From positions 243,281,832 to 243,345,831 of the forward strand of contig NC_090319.1 of the NCBI RefSeq assembly GCF_040869045.1: a stretch of DNA of 64,000 nt, in the 5' to 3' direction. The number at the start of each line of letters is the position of its first letter. The first letter of the stretch is position 1. Under the pieces are notes generated by a model. That model saw only the letters and a program-made list of their open reading frames with translations, searched no databases and was not told where the DNA came from. Position numbers and translations under genes: made by a program. Positions 22,901 to 33,230 of the stretch are shown piece by piece. Source of the DNA: Eurosta solidaginis (Eukaryota; Arthropoda; Insecta; Diptera; Tephritidae).

Positions 22901-23430
22901 TGCATTAGGTAGGCAATTGAAAAGTAAAGTCCTCTCTCGGCGAACGAAAATCATACTCTACAAGTCACTTATCGTACCCGTCCTGCTATAAGAAGCATGG
23001 ACCATGACAACAGCAGATGAAGCGGCTTTGGGAGTGTTCGAGAGAAAAGTTCTTCGAAAGATTTATGGACCTCTACGCGTTGGCGATGGCGAGTACCGAA
23101 GAAGATTTAATGATGAGCTGTACGAGCTAGACGCAGACATCAACATAGTCCAGCGAATTAAAATGCAGCGGCTGCGCTGGCTAGGCCATGTTATGCGAAT
23201 GAAAGATGATGCTCCGGCCAAGAAAGTGTTTCTATCGGAACCCGCCTATGGAAGCAGAGGTAGAGGGCGGTCCCCACTCCGTTGGAAGGACCAGGTGGAA
23301 AACGATTTAAACTCCCTTGGTGTGACCAATTATCGCCGGTTGGCGGAGCGAAGGAGCGACTGGCGCGCCTTGTTGGACGGCCATAACCGTTTAGACGGTT
23401 AAGCGCCAATTAAGTAAGTAAGTAAGCTTG
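19930..23430 (+). mobile_element. RTE-type LINE, near full length
   Basis: A ~480-base G+C-richer leader precedes the coding region, and the element ends in a short TAAG microsatellite (TTAAGTAAGTAAGTAAG, about 23409-23425), as is typical of the short tandem tails of RTE elements. Base composition is far richer in G+C than the neighbours. The 5' boundary is estimated from this change and is uncertain by tens of bases. Confidence 0.75.
20412..23402 (+). pseudogene. RTE endonuclease-reverse transcriptase, one in-frame stop
   Basis: The frame encodes about 997 residues with one TAA at 22989-22991. An APE-type endonuclease covers residues ~28-271: TWNVRSL (Asn33), IQEMRW (Glu62), LGDFNAR (Asp167, Asn169), SDH at 261-263. 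The RT covers ~450-760: FVDFKAAFD (Asp635), GFRQGDPLSC and YADD at 732-735, all intact. The C-terminal part (23004-23402) contains the RLRWLGHVMRM block seen in RTE/BovB-like proteins. Around the stop the sequence reads VPVLL, stop, EAWTMT; relatives usually have about two more residues there, so a 6-base deletion may have created the stop. It would nick DNA and copy its own RNA for retrotransposition. The ATG chosen is the first in frame after the leader. Confidence 0.88.
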
Positions 23431-23525
23431 ACTAGCTCAAAACTAGCGTTGAGCGACATCAGTAATTGGCAAACTAGAGAAAAGAAAGATCCAGTACAAG
23501 TTCCTGAAATCCCCAATACTGTACT

Positions 23526-23835
23526 GTTGTTGTTGTCGTTGTTGTAGCGATAAGGACGCTCCCTGAAGGCCTTGGGGAGTGTTATCGATATTGATGGTCC
23601 TTTGTCAAATGCAGATACGGTACGTTCCGGCACCAAGCCCATGAGGAGTTCGGGGTCGCCAGAGCCTCGGCGGGTAATGAAACAGAATTCGCCACGGATA
23701 GGTGAGGTTGACAATTGGGTTGGAGAAGCTATATATTGCGCTGGCAACCCCTTGAATCTATTTGGTATTTTAGTCGGCTCTTACGACAGGCATACCTACC
23801 GTGGGTATATTCTAAGCCCCTAACCCGCTGGGGGT
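23526..23835 (-). repeat. SINE-2 copy with internal deletion
   Basis: Read on the minus strand it starts near CCCCCAGCGGGTTAGGGG and ends with TATCGCTACAACAACGACAA, a CAA-rich tail. It is flanked by CCAATACTGTACT (23513-23525) and CCAATACTTTACT (23836-23848), a 13-bp target duplication with one mismatch, which shows it was inserted as a retroposon. It lacks about 90 bases of the middle present in the copy at 58670-59066. Confidence 0.8.
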
Positions 23836-23849
23836 CCAATACTTTACTC

Positions 23850-24719
23850 GTCTTGCTCAGTGCAGATAGTTCCCGGATCATATTTCGGGAAGTATTATTA
23901 CAGAAAAATTATTCATAAAAAGTGTATCGAAAAAGGATTTGACCTAGAGCTGCAAAAATATCAATTTTGAAATTGGTATATCCAATATTCGGTATGTTTT
24001 GCCTTTAAAAATATGCTTAATAATATCGAGCATAAATAGTATTAAAATTTTGCTTCACCAGTTACTGAACCTTGTAGGTTTATTTCTATAACCCTTACTA
24101 AGAAAAATACTAATTTGACGCGATGTTGCTCTGCAGTGCTTTTGTACGAGTCTCTCTTCAAATTTGTGGCGTGCTGTTTTAAGCATTTTCTACAAATTGC
24201 GGGACCATATGCATTTCTTAATGGGACATTCGCAATGATAGATCAGTACACTACCTCACTACACCCATAAAATATCGACATCAATTTTTAACAGCTCCAA
24301 ATAGAGGAAGTATGAGATCTCTAGCCAACTAATGGTGACTTTTTTTCTGACTAATATATTGCAATCATTCTGAATAATGGCAGGGCTGTCATATTTCGTT
24401 GTTTTATTCAACATATTTTTACATGGTGACTTGTTCGTTTCTCAAAATGTTGCACCGCAATCCTCTCAAAACGAAATGGTAGCCGGTTCACCCGTTGATA
24501 TAATCTGTGAAATACGATATTATTACGGTTATTTTTAATTAACTTACTTCGGTAGGTGTCTTTGTATATAAATTAACTGTTGCGAAAATGTTTGAACAGC
24601 AGAACTGTTACAGAGTGGTACATTTTAAGTTCTATAAGTTAAGAGGGCGTGCGTGGGCGATACCCACAATGCAACTCGGAGACATTTTTGTCCATTGTGA
24701 GTGCTCTCAGTAAGTACAG
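23850..24719. other. Intergenic stretch, nothing recognised
   Basis: AT-rich DNA without recognisable coding sequence, terminal repeats or tandem arrays. Confidence 0.5.
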
Positions 24720-26014
24720 GGTGGCGGCAAATTCGTTTAGCACCATTACCTCCTAGCGGTCCTCAACGAACCACTTGATTTCCTGATGAACCCAAGAAGA
24801 AGCGAGGCGTCCGTCTTCCCAACCTCTGCCAAGCTGTCGAAGAAGCGTGAGCACAGAAATCTGAGCCTTCTTCTTAGAAGTGCCGGCCATCGGCTGAGAA
24901 AGTGGTAGATCGACTCCTCTTCCTCCTCACCATGACAGCTTCTGCATAGGGAGCTTGTTGGTATTCGCCACCGTCGGAACATTGGTGCGATAGCACAATG
25001 ACCTATGATGACACCCGTAAGTATCCTCACCGCAGGAAGCTGGTGCCCTTCCTATCCAAGCATGGCCATAAACACCTTGAGACTTCGCAATGAACCCTAT
25101 TGGTCCATAGAAAATCCGTTGCCCTGTTCTCATATTCGTCGATTCTCGCTAGGAGACAACTCAGCGGGGGTCGGACGGAGCTGTCCATCTCACTTATATC
25201 TAAGCCGGAACCTTTCCTAGACATCTCATCGGCGAGTTCATTCCCTTCAATGCCGCTGTGGGCAGGGACCCAGCAAAGGGAGACATTGGGATGACTTATA
25301 GAAACCAGAGAGGCTGTACACCTCCGCACGATGTTCGATTTTGTCATGTTGGACTCTACTTCCCTTAAGGCGGCTTGGCTGTTAACAAAGATTGCTACGT
25401 CGGTGTTGGAGACAGCGCTATCTTGGAGCAGCTTTGCCGCTCTGTCTTTGGCATAGACCTCAGCTTGGAATACACTGCATGCGTCAGGAAGCCGTAATGA
25501 TTGGCTTAGCTGTAGATATGTCGAGTACATCCCAGCTCCAGTTCCCTTTTCCATTTTCGAGCCGTCGGTGTATATTGCGATGCCCCTGTCATTGTCTAGG
25601 CCTACTACCCATTCCCCCCTTGAAGGATATCGTATGTTCTAAACCTTCCAGTCCAGGCCCCCTCTGATGTGGTCTGTTATGGATGTTAGGTCGGTTATTA
25701 TTCCTTTTAATTGCCCCTTCGTCACATCGTCCAGAATCGTCGCGTATCCGTGCTTAGCTGTTTTCCACATGTTGGATTCTCTTAGTCGTAGAGATCCTCT
25801 AGCGGCTAATCCGTGCACGAACACTTGTAGAGGCGTGAAGTGAAAGATGACATTTAGCGCTTCCTGAGGTGCGCTGCTCACGGCGCCTGACATTCCCAGG
25901 CATACCAGCCTTTGGACCTTCCCGATCCTCTGCTGATTACTCTTTTTGTCTAGCGCGTTCCACCAGACTAGAGCTCCATATGTTAGTATCGGTCGAATGA
26001 CTGTGCTGTACATG
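24720..26014 (-). pseudogene. RNase-H-bearing LINE, 3' half, degraded
   Basis: On the minus strand: end of the RT (26013-25639, VIRPILTYGALVWWNALDKK), an in-frame TAG at 25639-25641, RNase H (readable IYTDGSK just upstream, then 25554-25027 with SVFQAE, IFVNSQAAL and WVPAHSGIEGNELAD), a frameshift near 25030, and the C-terminal knuckle (ILTGVIIGHCAIAP, CRSCHGEEEEESIYHFL). The third acidic residue of RNase H is replaced (VNSQAAL instead of the usual DSQAAL). It belongs to the same broad group as the LINE at 937-5279 but to a different family. 5'-truncated and inactive. Confidence 0.85.
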
Positions 26015-26546
26015 CTCTGAAAAAAATGGTGCTAGTAAAATCAACAAATCGGTTCTGTTATTTTTGACTTAACGGAGATTCGGTGAAATTGATCGAATTA
26101 TGGTTAATTCGACCTAGTTATTTGTCAAGCGAACAAATTGGTTTAGTCATTTCAACAGAAGAGAAATTGTCGCTCTTAAGTTAACAAAATTTTGTAAAAT
26201 TGACAGATTCCTAATCAATCTAACTAATTTTTTTGTTAACACAACTGATCTTACAGGTCATGTCAACGGCGATCAACTGTCAATACATGATCAAATTTCA
26301 AAGGAAATTTTACGCTCACTGCGCTCTCTACTTTATACTTATAACAATGGTGCAACTTGTTAAAAAAAAAACACTAAAATAAGAAAACCACCAAATCGAA
26401 AAAACATACAAAATGGGAAAACAATAAAAAACTAGTTTTTCAGTTATCAATACAAAACGAAAAACCCCTTTTAAGCTATTGCATAGATTTTATCGCGGGC
26501 TTGGCGACTAAATCAAAAAAAACTGTAACGGATATTTGTCAAAAAA
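26015..26546. other. AT-rich stretch, possible MITE end at its left edge
   Basis: The left edge CTGAAAAAAATGGTGCTAGTAAAATCAACAAATCGG-like sequence at about 26017-26052 resembles, in reverse complement, the sequence at about 35625-35663 (GGTTGATTTTACCAG ... CTTTCAG). Both may be ends of one MITE family. No coding sequence. Confidence 0.4.
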
Positions 26547-26593
26547 GGTTCGAAAAGGCTCGAAAAGGTTCGAAAAGGTTCGTAAAGGTTCGG
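26547..26593 (+). repeat. 10-bp tandem repeat, about five units
   Basis: Units of AGGTTCGAAA with single changes (AGGCTCGAAA, AGGTTCGTAA) follow each other directly. Confidence 0.85.
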
Positions 26594-26684
26594 TGTTAGC
26601 AACAGGCCAAATACATAAAATTGGATCTCTATCATAAACAGCGGTGGGCACCACTACATTTACATGGTTACCAAAGTGTTACAT

Positions 26685-26935
26685 GCCAACCTAATATAAA
26701 CGCACGCAAGTCATTTTCTGTCAAAAATGTCTCATGCACATACAATTTGTATGAGGGCAACTCAAATTGAATTTGCTGCGTGAAAACCTAACTCGATTTC
26801 CAATTTTTGTTCTGTATGACATTTAGATTTGACGTTTGCACACATTGTCGCAACGCATGCTTATTTGGGTTAGGGCAAAAAACGTCGGTTGTTTGCGTGC
26901 GCTAAAAAAACGCAGTGCGGTTTTATTAGGTTGGC
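26685..26935. mobile_element. 251-bp MITE with GCCAACCTAATA ends
   Basis: GCCAACCTAATATAAACGCA at the left mirrors the right end TGCGGTTTTATTAGGTTGGC. The repeat continues imperfectly inward (GCACGCAA against TTGCGTGCGC). No clear target duplication. Superfamily unknown. Confidence 0.6.
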
Positions 26936-27105
26936 TTGTAAGCGACCATATATGTATACGATAAGCGATAGCACAATGGCTACTTCGTGAAAATCAACGA
27001 CAGCTCTTTTAGTTTGATTTCGATGATCGTACGGTGAGGAAGTGTCGCACGCGCGCTTAAAATAGAGTACCAAAGAGTGCGTGTGACACGTGTTCACCGT
27101 TCAAG

Positions 27106-27470
27106 GCGGCCACCGTGGTGTGATGGTAGCGTGCTCCGCCTACCACACCGGATGCCCTGGGTTCAAACCCCGGGCAAAGCAACATCAAAAATTTTAGAAA
27201 TAAGGTTTTTCAATTAGAAGAAAATTTTTCTAAGCGGGGTCGCCTCTCGGCAGCGTTTGGCAAGCGCTCCGGGTGTATTTCTGCCATGAAAAGCTCTCAG
27301 TGAAAACTCATCTGCCTTGCAGATGCCGTTCGGAGTCGGCATAAAATCATGTAGGTCCCGTCCGGCCAATTTGTAGGGAAAATCAAGAGGAGCACGACGC
27401 AAATTGGAAGAGAAGCTCGGCCTTAGATCTCTTCGGAGGTTATCGCGCCTTACATTTATTTTTTTTTTAT
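27106..27470 (+). repeat. tRNA-derived SINE, best full-length copy
   Basis: A 365-bp element: tRNA-like head GCGGCCACCGTGGTGTGATGG with an A-box-like region, and B box GGTTCAAACCC at 27160-27170 inside GGGTTCAAACCCC. A conserved body follows (GCGGGGTCGCC, GTGTATTTCTGCCATGAAAA, GGAGCACGACGCAAATTGGA, TCTTCGGAGGTTATCGCGCC) and then a T-rich tail of ATTT units. At least five longer copies and two fragments are in this window. Transcription by Pol III from the internal boxes is expected for such SINEs. It is not a functional tRNA gene. Confidence 0.88.
27160..27170 (+). promoter_or_regulatory. Pol III B box of the SINE at 27106
   Basis: GGTTCAAACCC fits the consensus GGTTCRANNCC. It lies about 55 bases into the element, the usual distance for a tRNA-type internal promoter. 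Confidence 0.7.
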
Positions 27471-27599
27471 TTATTTAATAAATAATAAAAACAAATTTAA
27501 ACTATTTAAGTGAGTTTTTCTGTTAAATTACTTAGATTTACATATTATAATATTAGGTTTCCTCTTATTTAGTGTGTGCATTGTGGAGTTCCAGCAGGA

Positions 27600-27990
27600 A
27601 TAACGGTAATCAGGCGCGTATCCAGAAAAAAATTTAGGAGGGGGGGGGGGGTAGGTTTTGGCCAAAGTGTCACTAAATAAGAATTACCAGTAAATATACA
27701 CATATTTAAATTTACTTCAACAGTAGAGTAGAAGTTGAGTAGAGCCAGACCATTCACCCTCTCCTGGCCCATTGTACTTCCTAGATAAGTTTTTAACCTT
27801 CGAAGGGAAGAGAAAGAGCGTTCACCAGGAGCAACGGAAACTGGAAGCGTCGCAGCAATTTTTATATATCGACGTACCCTAGGGAAAAAAAGACGCGGAA
27901 CAATTACTTAATGCATCAATGAACGTGCTTGGTCGCTCTTCCATTGGGATTGTCAAACAATGCCTGTAAAAGTTTTGCTGTGTTTTTTTA
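27600..27990 (-). pseudogene. hAT transposase C-terminal dimerisation fragment
   Basis: On the minus strand the frame reads YIKIAATLPVSVAPGERSFSSLRRLKTYLGSTMGQERVNGLALLN, the hAT C-terminal dimerisation domain (usual core TLPVTVASAERSFS, then SLRRIKTYLRSTM). Upstream, about 27900-27990 gives FIDALSNCSASFF after a stop. A 12-G run at 27640-27651 and GCGCGTATCCAGAA next to it resemble the 3' end of a hAT element. The catalytic core is absent. It is a different family from the ZMYM1-like remnant at 56.9-59.4 kb. Confidence 0.75.
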
Positions 27991-29077
27991 TTATGGCGTA
28001 AAAAAGTATAGGTAATGTCGATACAAAATTACACTTTTCGAAATTCTTCTTCGTTTACAAGAAAAATTTTTTTGTTTTTGAATGGAATATTTTAGTGAAA
28101 AGTTAATAACTTGCCTGTATATTCTTTTTGTAAACAAAACATTAGCCTACTCTCAAAAAAAATTTCATAGATTTATTGCAAAACACCTGTGAGTTATTAA
28201 GTTTTCATTAAAATATTCCTTATTTTTTTTTAAACACTGTATCTTGAAAACGAAGCCGAATCTCGAAAAATCGCTCAAGTGTATTTTTGTATCGACATTT
28301 CCTACATATCTTTGCAGTTTTTGTTGAAATCCCAGAGATCAATGAAATTACATTGGCGGTTTTGACGTGGCTTTACTCGGGTGAAACATACGAAAATGAG
28401 ATGCCTGAGCATGAAAATAATTCAAAATTCGATATTCTATGAGGATAATTGTGATGTCGGAAAAAACGAAACTAAATTACCTTTGCCTTATTTTCATTTC
28501 AGCTTGAAATTCTTCGGTCGAAGAGTGTGTTTTTGGCCATTGAGTCTCAAAACATTCGACTCTCTACCGCGCCAAATGAGTGAACCATTGAGGGAGTTTG
28601 GGTGTGGCCTCTCAGACTTTCTCTGATAATTGACTAGCGACTACCAATAACTTCTCTGAGTGTGAAATATTATTTAATTTTATTCTTTCCCATTTTCATT
28701 ATTGCTATTAATGCTATCTTCTTAACAGGGGTTTTACAGACGAATATTTTTCAATTTTCGGAAATTTCGGGAGGGGGAGGCTCAGTCACCAAAGATATAC
28801 TTATAACAAAATATGGACTTCGTATTTTAGTTTGCTTTTTATCCTTTTGACGTTTTTTTTCAAATAATATTTCAGTTTTTTTATTAATTATTAGTATATA
28901 TAGGTTAGGTTTGTGGATGCCACTTAAGTTTTTTGAAGCTTTTTGTTGAAATATTTCATATAAATTTAATAATTTCTAAAATAATAATTTAATAAATAAT
29001 AATAATGTTCCTTCATATGTATTAAATTACTATTGTTGTACTAAAAAATAATTACTTTTCTTATTGTACTAATGCAT
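27991..29077. other. Intergenic stretch, nothing recognised
   Basis: AT-rich DNA. An 81-codon open frame at 28381-28626 has no recognisable domain. No repeats or RNA genes identified. Confidence 0.45.
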
Positions 29078-30138
29078 TTATTATACTTAGTTGAGCAGAG
29101 CTCACAGAGTATATTAAGTTTGATTGGATAACGGTTGGTTGTACAGGTATAAAGGAATCGAGATAGATATAGACTTCCATATATCAAAATCATCAGGATC
29201 GAAAAACAATTTGATTGAGCCATGTCCGTCCGTCCGTCCGTTAACACGATAACTTGAGTAAATTTCGAGATATCTTGATGAAATTTGGTATGTAGGTTCC
29301 TGAGCACTCATCTCAGATCGCTATTTAAAATGGACGATATCGGACTATAACTACGCCCACATTTTCGATATCGAAAATTTCGAAAAACCGAAAAAGTGCG
29401 ATAATTCATTACCAAAGACAGATAAAGCGATGAAACTTCGTAGGTGGGTTGAACTTATGACGCAGAATAGAAAATTAGTAAAATTTTGGACAATGGGCGT
29501 GGCACCGCCCACTTTTAAAAGAAGGTAATTTAAAATTTTGCAATCTGTAATTTGGCAGTCGTTGAAGATATCATGATGAAATTTGGCAGGAACGTTACTC
29601 CTATTACTATATGTACGCCTAATAAAAATTAGCAAAATCGGCCCCTAACATGATAACTTGAGCAAAAATCGACATATCTTTACTGAACTTAGTTCACGTA
29701 CTTATCTGAACTCACTTTATCTTGGTATAAAAAAGAACGAAATCCGACTATGACCACGCCTACTTTTTCGATATCGAAAATTACGAAAAATGCCATAACT
29801 CTATACCAAATACCAAAAAAGGGATGAAACATGGCAATTGGATTGGTTTATTGACGCGAAATATAACTTTAGAAAAAACTTTGTAAAATGGTTGTGATAC
29901 CTACCATATTAAGTACAAGAAAATGAAAAAGTTCTGCAGTGCGAAATAAAAAACCCTTGAAATCTTGGCAGGTATTACATATATAAATAAATTAGCGGTA
30001 TCCAACAGATGATGTTCTGGGTCACCCTGGTCCACATTTTGGTCGATATCTGGAAAACGCCTTCACATATACAACTACCACCACTCCCTTTTAAAATACT
30101 CATTAACACCTTTCATTTGATACCCATATCGTACAAAC

Positions 30139-30142
30139 ATAT
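30139..30142. repeat. ATAT target-site duplication, left
   Basis: ATAT precedes the LTR at 30139-30142 and is repeated at 33901-33904 after the second LTR. Joining the flanks restores the HINE-1 unit ACAAACATATTCTAGAGTCA, so the duplication is 4 bp. Confidence 0.85.
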
Positions 30143-30812
30143 TGTAACGAATTTGCTGCAAATCCTCTTATTTGCAACCCTCTGCTAAGTTCGTATCGCT
30201 AAACTGTTGAATAAATAACTCCAATATGTAATAATGCAAAATGGCCTTTATTCAAGTACTTCACAATAACACTTATACTTTGCAACGAATAGCTTGCTTA
30301 ATAACCAAACTGATTGACAGCTCAAATGAAACTCTACTATTCAAAATAATACTGCTATAGCTCGCTAGATAGCGCTTAATCCAAATCTCAAATCAAACTG
30401 AATTACTTCTTACTCGCCTGCCCCGCTTTTATAGTTTACGCTGCATACTTCTAGGCTCTTCCATTTCCAGAACTTACCAACTATATTCGTGTGTGTATAG
30501 TTCTCATATAGTTCCTACTTGTTTACAATTGTCTACTTTTTAGCGCTTCTCAGATGTACATATGTGAGTTTGTAGTTTACAGTCTCCCGCACACACATAA
30601 GCGTATAAGTAAATTCATCTGTGTGTGACATCTCATCTCTCGCTGCCTTGTATGTAAATGTTGCTCGTCGGAATGTGTACATATGTGTAGACGCAATTAT
30701 TGATTCGTTTATGTAGATACATAATGATTGAATTATTAATGTGAATTCACGTCACTGCTTAGCATCGGCCTGGAGATGGTAGCACTCCTTAGTTTTGCTA
30801 ATATTCGTAACA
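30143..30812 (-). repeat. 3' LTR (670 bp)
   Basis: Begins TGTAACGAAT and ends ATTCGTAACA on the + strand. Identical in length to the other LTR. The second frame of the element ends inside it, at 30736. On the coding strand it is preceded by a purine-rich tract. Confidence 0.92.
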
Positions 30813-31803
30813 CTGCCCTCCACTCGTCCCGATCAGACAAATCTCTCCATCTAAACGCTGCTAATCTCTCCAAATGTACCACTCTTCTACTCCGTGGTTT
30901 CTCAATGCTTTGTATGCGGTAGATGGTATCACTGATCTTCTTCACAACTTTGTACGGGCCTTCCCAACTGCACCGAAATTTGGCTGGAACACCTTTCCGC
31001 CGGTGAGGGTTGTTTAACAGTACCAAATCTCCCACCAAGAAACCTTCCGAATTAAAGTTCTTGTCATGCCAGTGTTTCATCTTACTACTCATTACCCTGG
31101 GCCGTTCCTTCACACTTTGTTTGGTCAATGAACCACTTCGTAGAGCTTGCGCTGGACGGATTTGCTTTGCATAATCGGTATCGTTCCCACATTTCACAAC
31201 AGTAGTGTGCTCCGGCTTGAAACTACCCTCGCATTCATTCTCGGAAATTCGTTGATTCGTTTTCCTGCGTCTTTTAGGGTTTGTCAATGCCAGTGTTTCT
31301 CTCGCAGGTACTTTTGATTTTGATTTATTTGGCCCATTCGATCTATCAACTTTTGCCTTTGACTTTCGTGGTCTTTGTCGAGTCTTTTCCACCAGTACCC
31401 GATTACTGCTGAACCCTTTTTCCAAACTAAAGTTAATTGGTATGTCCTGGTTCTTATAGCGCATAATTTTTCTCCGCATATCGATCCTGATGTCATGGTC
31501 AACCAAGAAGTCCACTCCCAATATGACTTCATCAACGATCTCCGCCACAACGAATTTGTGTAGAACCATGACTTTCCCAATTAATACCTCACATACCACT
31601 TCGCCTTGGACTTGATTATATTCGCCTGTGACCGTACGCAACCTTGCTCCAGGTAATGACTTTACTCTCCTGTAGACCAAATCAGATCGAATCAAGGAAT
31701 GAGATGCCCCCGTATCTACAGTCAGTACACGCTCTTTACCATCCACATTCCCTCTGACGGTAAGACTGCTTGATTTCCTTCCAATTTGCGACACAGATAT
31801 CAC
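30736..31803 (-). CDS. Truncated Pol: aspartic protease fused to integrase C-terminal domain
   Basis: This 355-codon frame begins where gag ends. Its nominal first codon is GTG and it overlaps the gag stop by 4 bases, so it is probably reached by -1 frameshifting rather than by its own start. The protease motif VDTGASHSLI is at residues ~29-38, with the second protease motif VILGVDFL near 90. A basic linker (~120-230) follows, and then SSKMKHWHDKNF and WEGPYKVVKKISDTIYRIQ, the GPY/F-type integrase C-terminal module (~250-325). No RT or integrase catalytic motif lies between. A complete Pol would be about 1000 residues or more. The stop codon lies 77 bases inside the 3' LTR. The protease could still process Gag; the integrase tail alone cannot integrate DNA. 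Confidence 0.85.
   Translation of the reverse strand: MISVSQIGRKSSSLTVRGNVDGKERVLTVDTGASHSLIRSDLVYRRVKSLPGARLRTVTGEYNQVQGEVVCEVLIGKVMVLHKFVVAEIVDEVILGVDFLVDHDIRIDMRRKIMRYKNQDIPINFSLEKGFSSNRVLVEKTRQRPRKSKAKVDRSNGPNKSKSKVPARETLALTNPKRRRKTNQRISENECEGSFKPEHTTVVKCGNDTDYAKQIRPAQALRSGSLTKQSVKERPRVMSSKMKHWHDKNFNSEGFLVGDLVLLNNPHRRKGVPAKFRCSWEGPYKVVKKISDTIYRIQSIEKPRSRRVVHLERLAAFRWRDLSDRDEWRAVLRILAKLRSATISRPMLSSDVNSH
30813..30830 (-). promoter_or_regulatory. Polypurine tract next to the 3' LTR
   Basis: On the coding strand GGGACGAGTGGAGGGCAG directly precedes the LTR start TGTTACGAAT, the expected place for the plus-strand primer. It also encodes part of the truncated Pol. Confidence 0.7.
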
Positions 31804-33179
31804 AGGACATTCAACAGCCGGGGCAAGTTTTCGTTCTTTACATTCGACACGCTCTTGCTCATTTCCGCAAGCTTTGGTTTACGGCCACCAACATAGTTGG
31901 AACTATTAGGACCAAGATCGCAATGGCGTGCAATGTGACCGAACTTCCCGCATTTGAAGCACTTGATAACTTTTTCACTCCGTTTTTGCGATCCTTTCAG
32001 CGCCTCCAATATTGCGTCTACCCACCCTGGCCTTTCTACTTCCACACGGCGTGCTTTGAAAACTGGCTTACACAGAAGCGACGCTGTTTCCTCAATCAGA
32101 GCTTGTGACACCGTTTCTGAAAATGTTTGCTTTGGGTTCGCGTATGTGGCTCGCTTCGTTTCCACGTCCCGTATGCCATTTATGAAACTCTGGATTTTTA
32201 CCCTTTCAGTGTATTCCACGGGTGCGTCCGCATTTGCAAGATGAGCCAATCTTTCAATATCTGAAACAAACTCCAGCAATGTCTCATTTGCTTTTTGGTA
32301 GCGGTTTTGCAACTCAATTTGGAATATCTGTTTCCTATGCTCGCTTCCGTAACGTCTCTCTAAAGCGTTCATCAATGTTTCGTAGTTGTTCCGCTCGTAC
32401 TCTGGGATGGTCTGTAAGATTTCCGCAGCTGGTCCTTTTAAAGCTACGAACAATGCGGCAACTTTATCTTCCACATTCCAGTTGTTCACTGCTGCGGTCT
32501 TCTCAAGCTGTAGCTTAAAGACCTGGAAAGGAACAGAACCGTCAAAGGATGGTGTTTTTACCTTTGAATTACTAGTTAAAACTGCTGGGCGATTTAGTTG
32601 CAACTGCTCGATACGTCCTCTCAAAGCATCCACCTCGGCCTCTATTTTTTCTTCAAACTGTAAAATTTTTGTATCTTGCGCCTCCAACTTCGAGGAAATA
32701 CGTTCTTCTTGCTCTTCCAGTTGAGCAGAGATCTGCGATGATATCTGTGCTGAAATTTGCGCCGACATTTCGGATATCCGTGCCTCTTGTGCTTCAACCT
32801 TCGCTGTTATACGGTTCTCCTGCGATTCCAGCTGAGTTTCCATCTTGGATGTTATGCGTGTCTCTTGCAATTTCAATTGTGATGACATGTTGGTAGATAT
32901 TTGTGATGACATTTCGGACATTTGTGCCGATATTGCAGCCAACATCATGTTCAGGTCTGTGTTCGTCATTGTCTGCGGTGTTTCATTTTTCTCTTCAATT
33001 TTTGCTGTTGTCTCGTCCTCATCAGGATAAAAGACATACTCGTCCACATCAACTCCTTCTGCTTCCATTGCCTCTCGTAGCCGTGCCTGAAGTTCGAGTT
33101 TAACGCCGCTTGTATTCAATCCACGGCTCTCCAACTCCTTCTTTAGTTGCTGGATCTTCAATTCACTTAACTTTGCCAT
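31800..33179 (-). CDS. Gag with N-terminal SAP-like domain, coiled coil and CCHC knuckle
   Basis: A 459-residue open frame. Residues 4-38 (LSELKIQQLKKELESRGL, then N-T-S-G-V-K-L-E-L) match the SAP motif pattern, a DNA-binding helix-extended-helix. Residues ~78-195 form a heptad-rich coiled coil with repeated QISAQ and SKLEAQ-type segments. Residues ~210-360 resemble the retrotransposon gag capsid region (FDGSVPFQVFKLQLE, ALKGPAAEILQ, NALERRYG). A zinc knuckle CFKCGKFGHIARHC is at 407-420. It would build the particle and bind the element RNA. The ATG at 33179 lies 51 bases inside the 5' LTR boundary. The frame ends TTGAATGTCCTGTGA, overlapping pol. No stops or frameshifts are present, unlike most frames in the window. 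Confidence 0.88.
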   Translation of the reverse strand: MAKLSELKIQQLKKELESRGLNTSGVKLELQARLREAMEAEGVDVDEYVFYPDEDETTAKIEEKNETPQTMTNTDLNMMLAAISAQMSEMSSQISTNMSSQLKLQETRITSKMETQLESQENRITAKVEAQEARISEMSAQISAQISSQISAQLEEQEERISSKLEAQDTKILQFEEKIEAEVDALRGRIEQLQLNRPAVLTSNSKVKTPSFDGSVPFQVFKLQLEKTAAVNNWNVEDKVAALFVALKGPAAEILQTIPEYERNNYETLMNALERRYGSEHRKQIFQIELQNRYQKANETLLEFVSDIERLAHLANADAPVEYTERVKIQSFINGIRDVETKRATYANPKQTFSETVSQALIEETASLLCKPVFKARRVEVERPGWVDAILEALKGSQKRSEKVIKCFKCGKFGHIARHCDLGPNSSNYVGGRKPKLAEMSKSVSNVKNENLPRLLNVL

Positions 33180-33204
33180 GTCCTTGTTGTCCTCTAGAAT
33201 TTAT

Positions 33205-33230
33205 TCAACAATTCATCTTCTGACACCAAT
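33205..33230 (-). promoter_or_regulatory. Putative primer binding site region
   Basis: The 26 bases directly after the 5' LTR on the coding strand begin ATTGGTGTCAGAAGATG. Such sequence is where a tRNA 3' end would pair. I cannot name the tRNA with confidence. Confidence 0.5.

Noticed and set aside
27106..27180. tRNA gene
   Set aside because: The tRNA-like head is followed by a fixed SINE body and recurs in at least six places; it does not form a proper mature tRNA.
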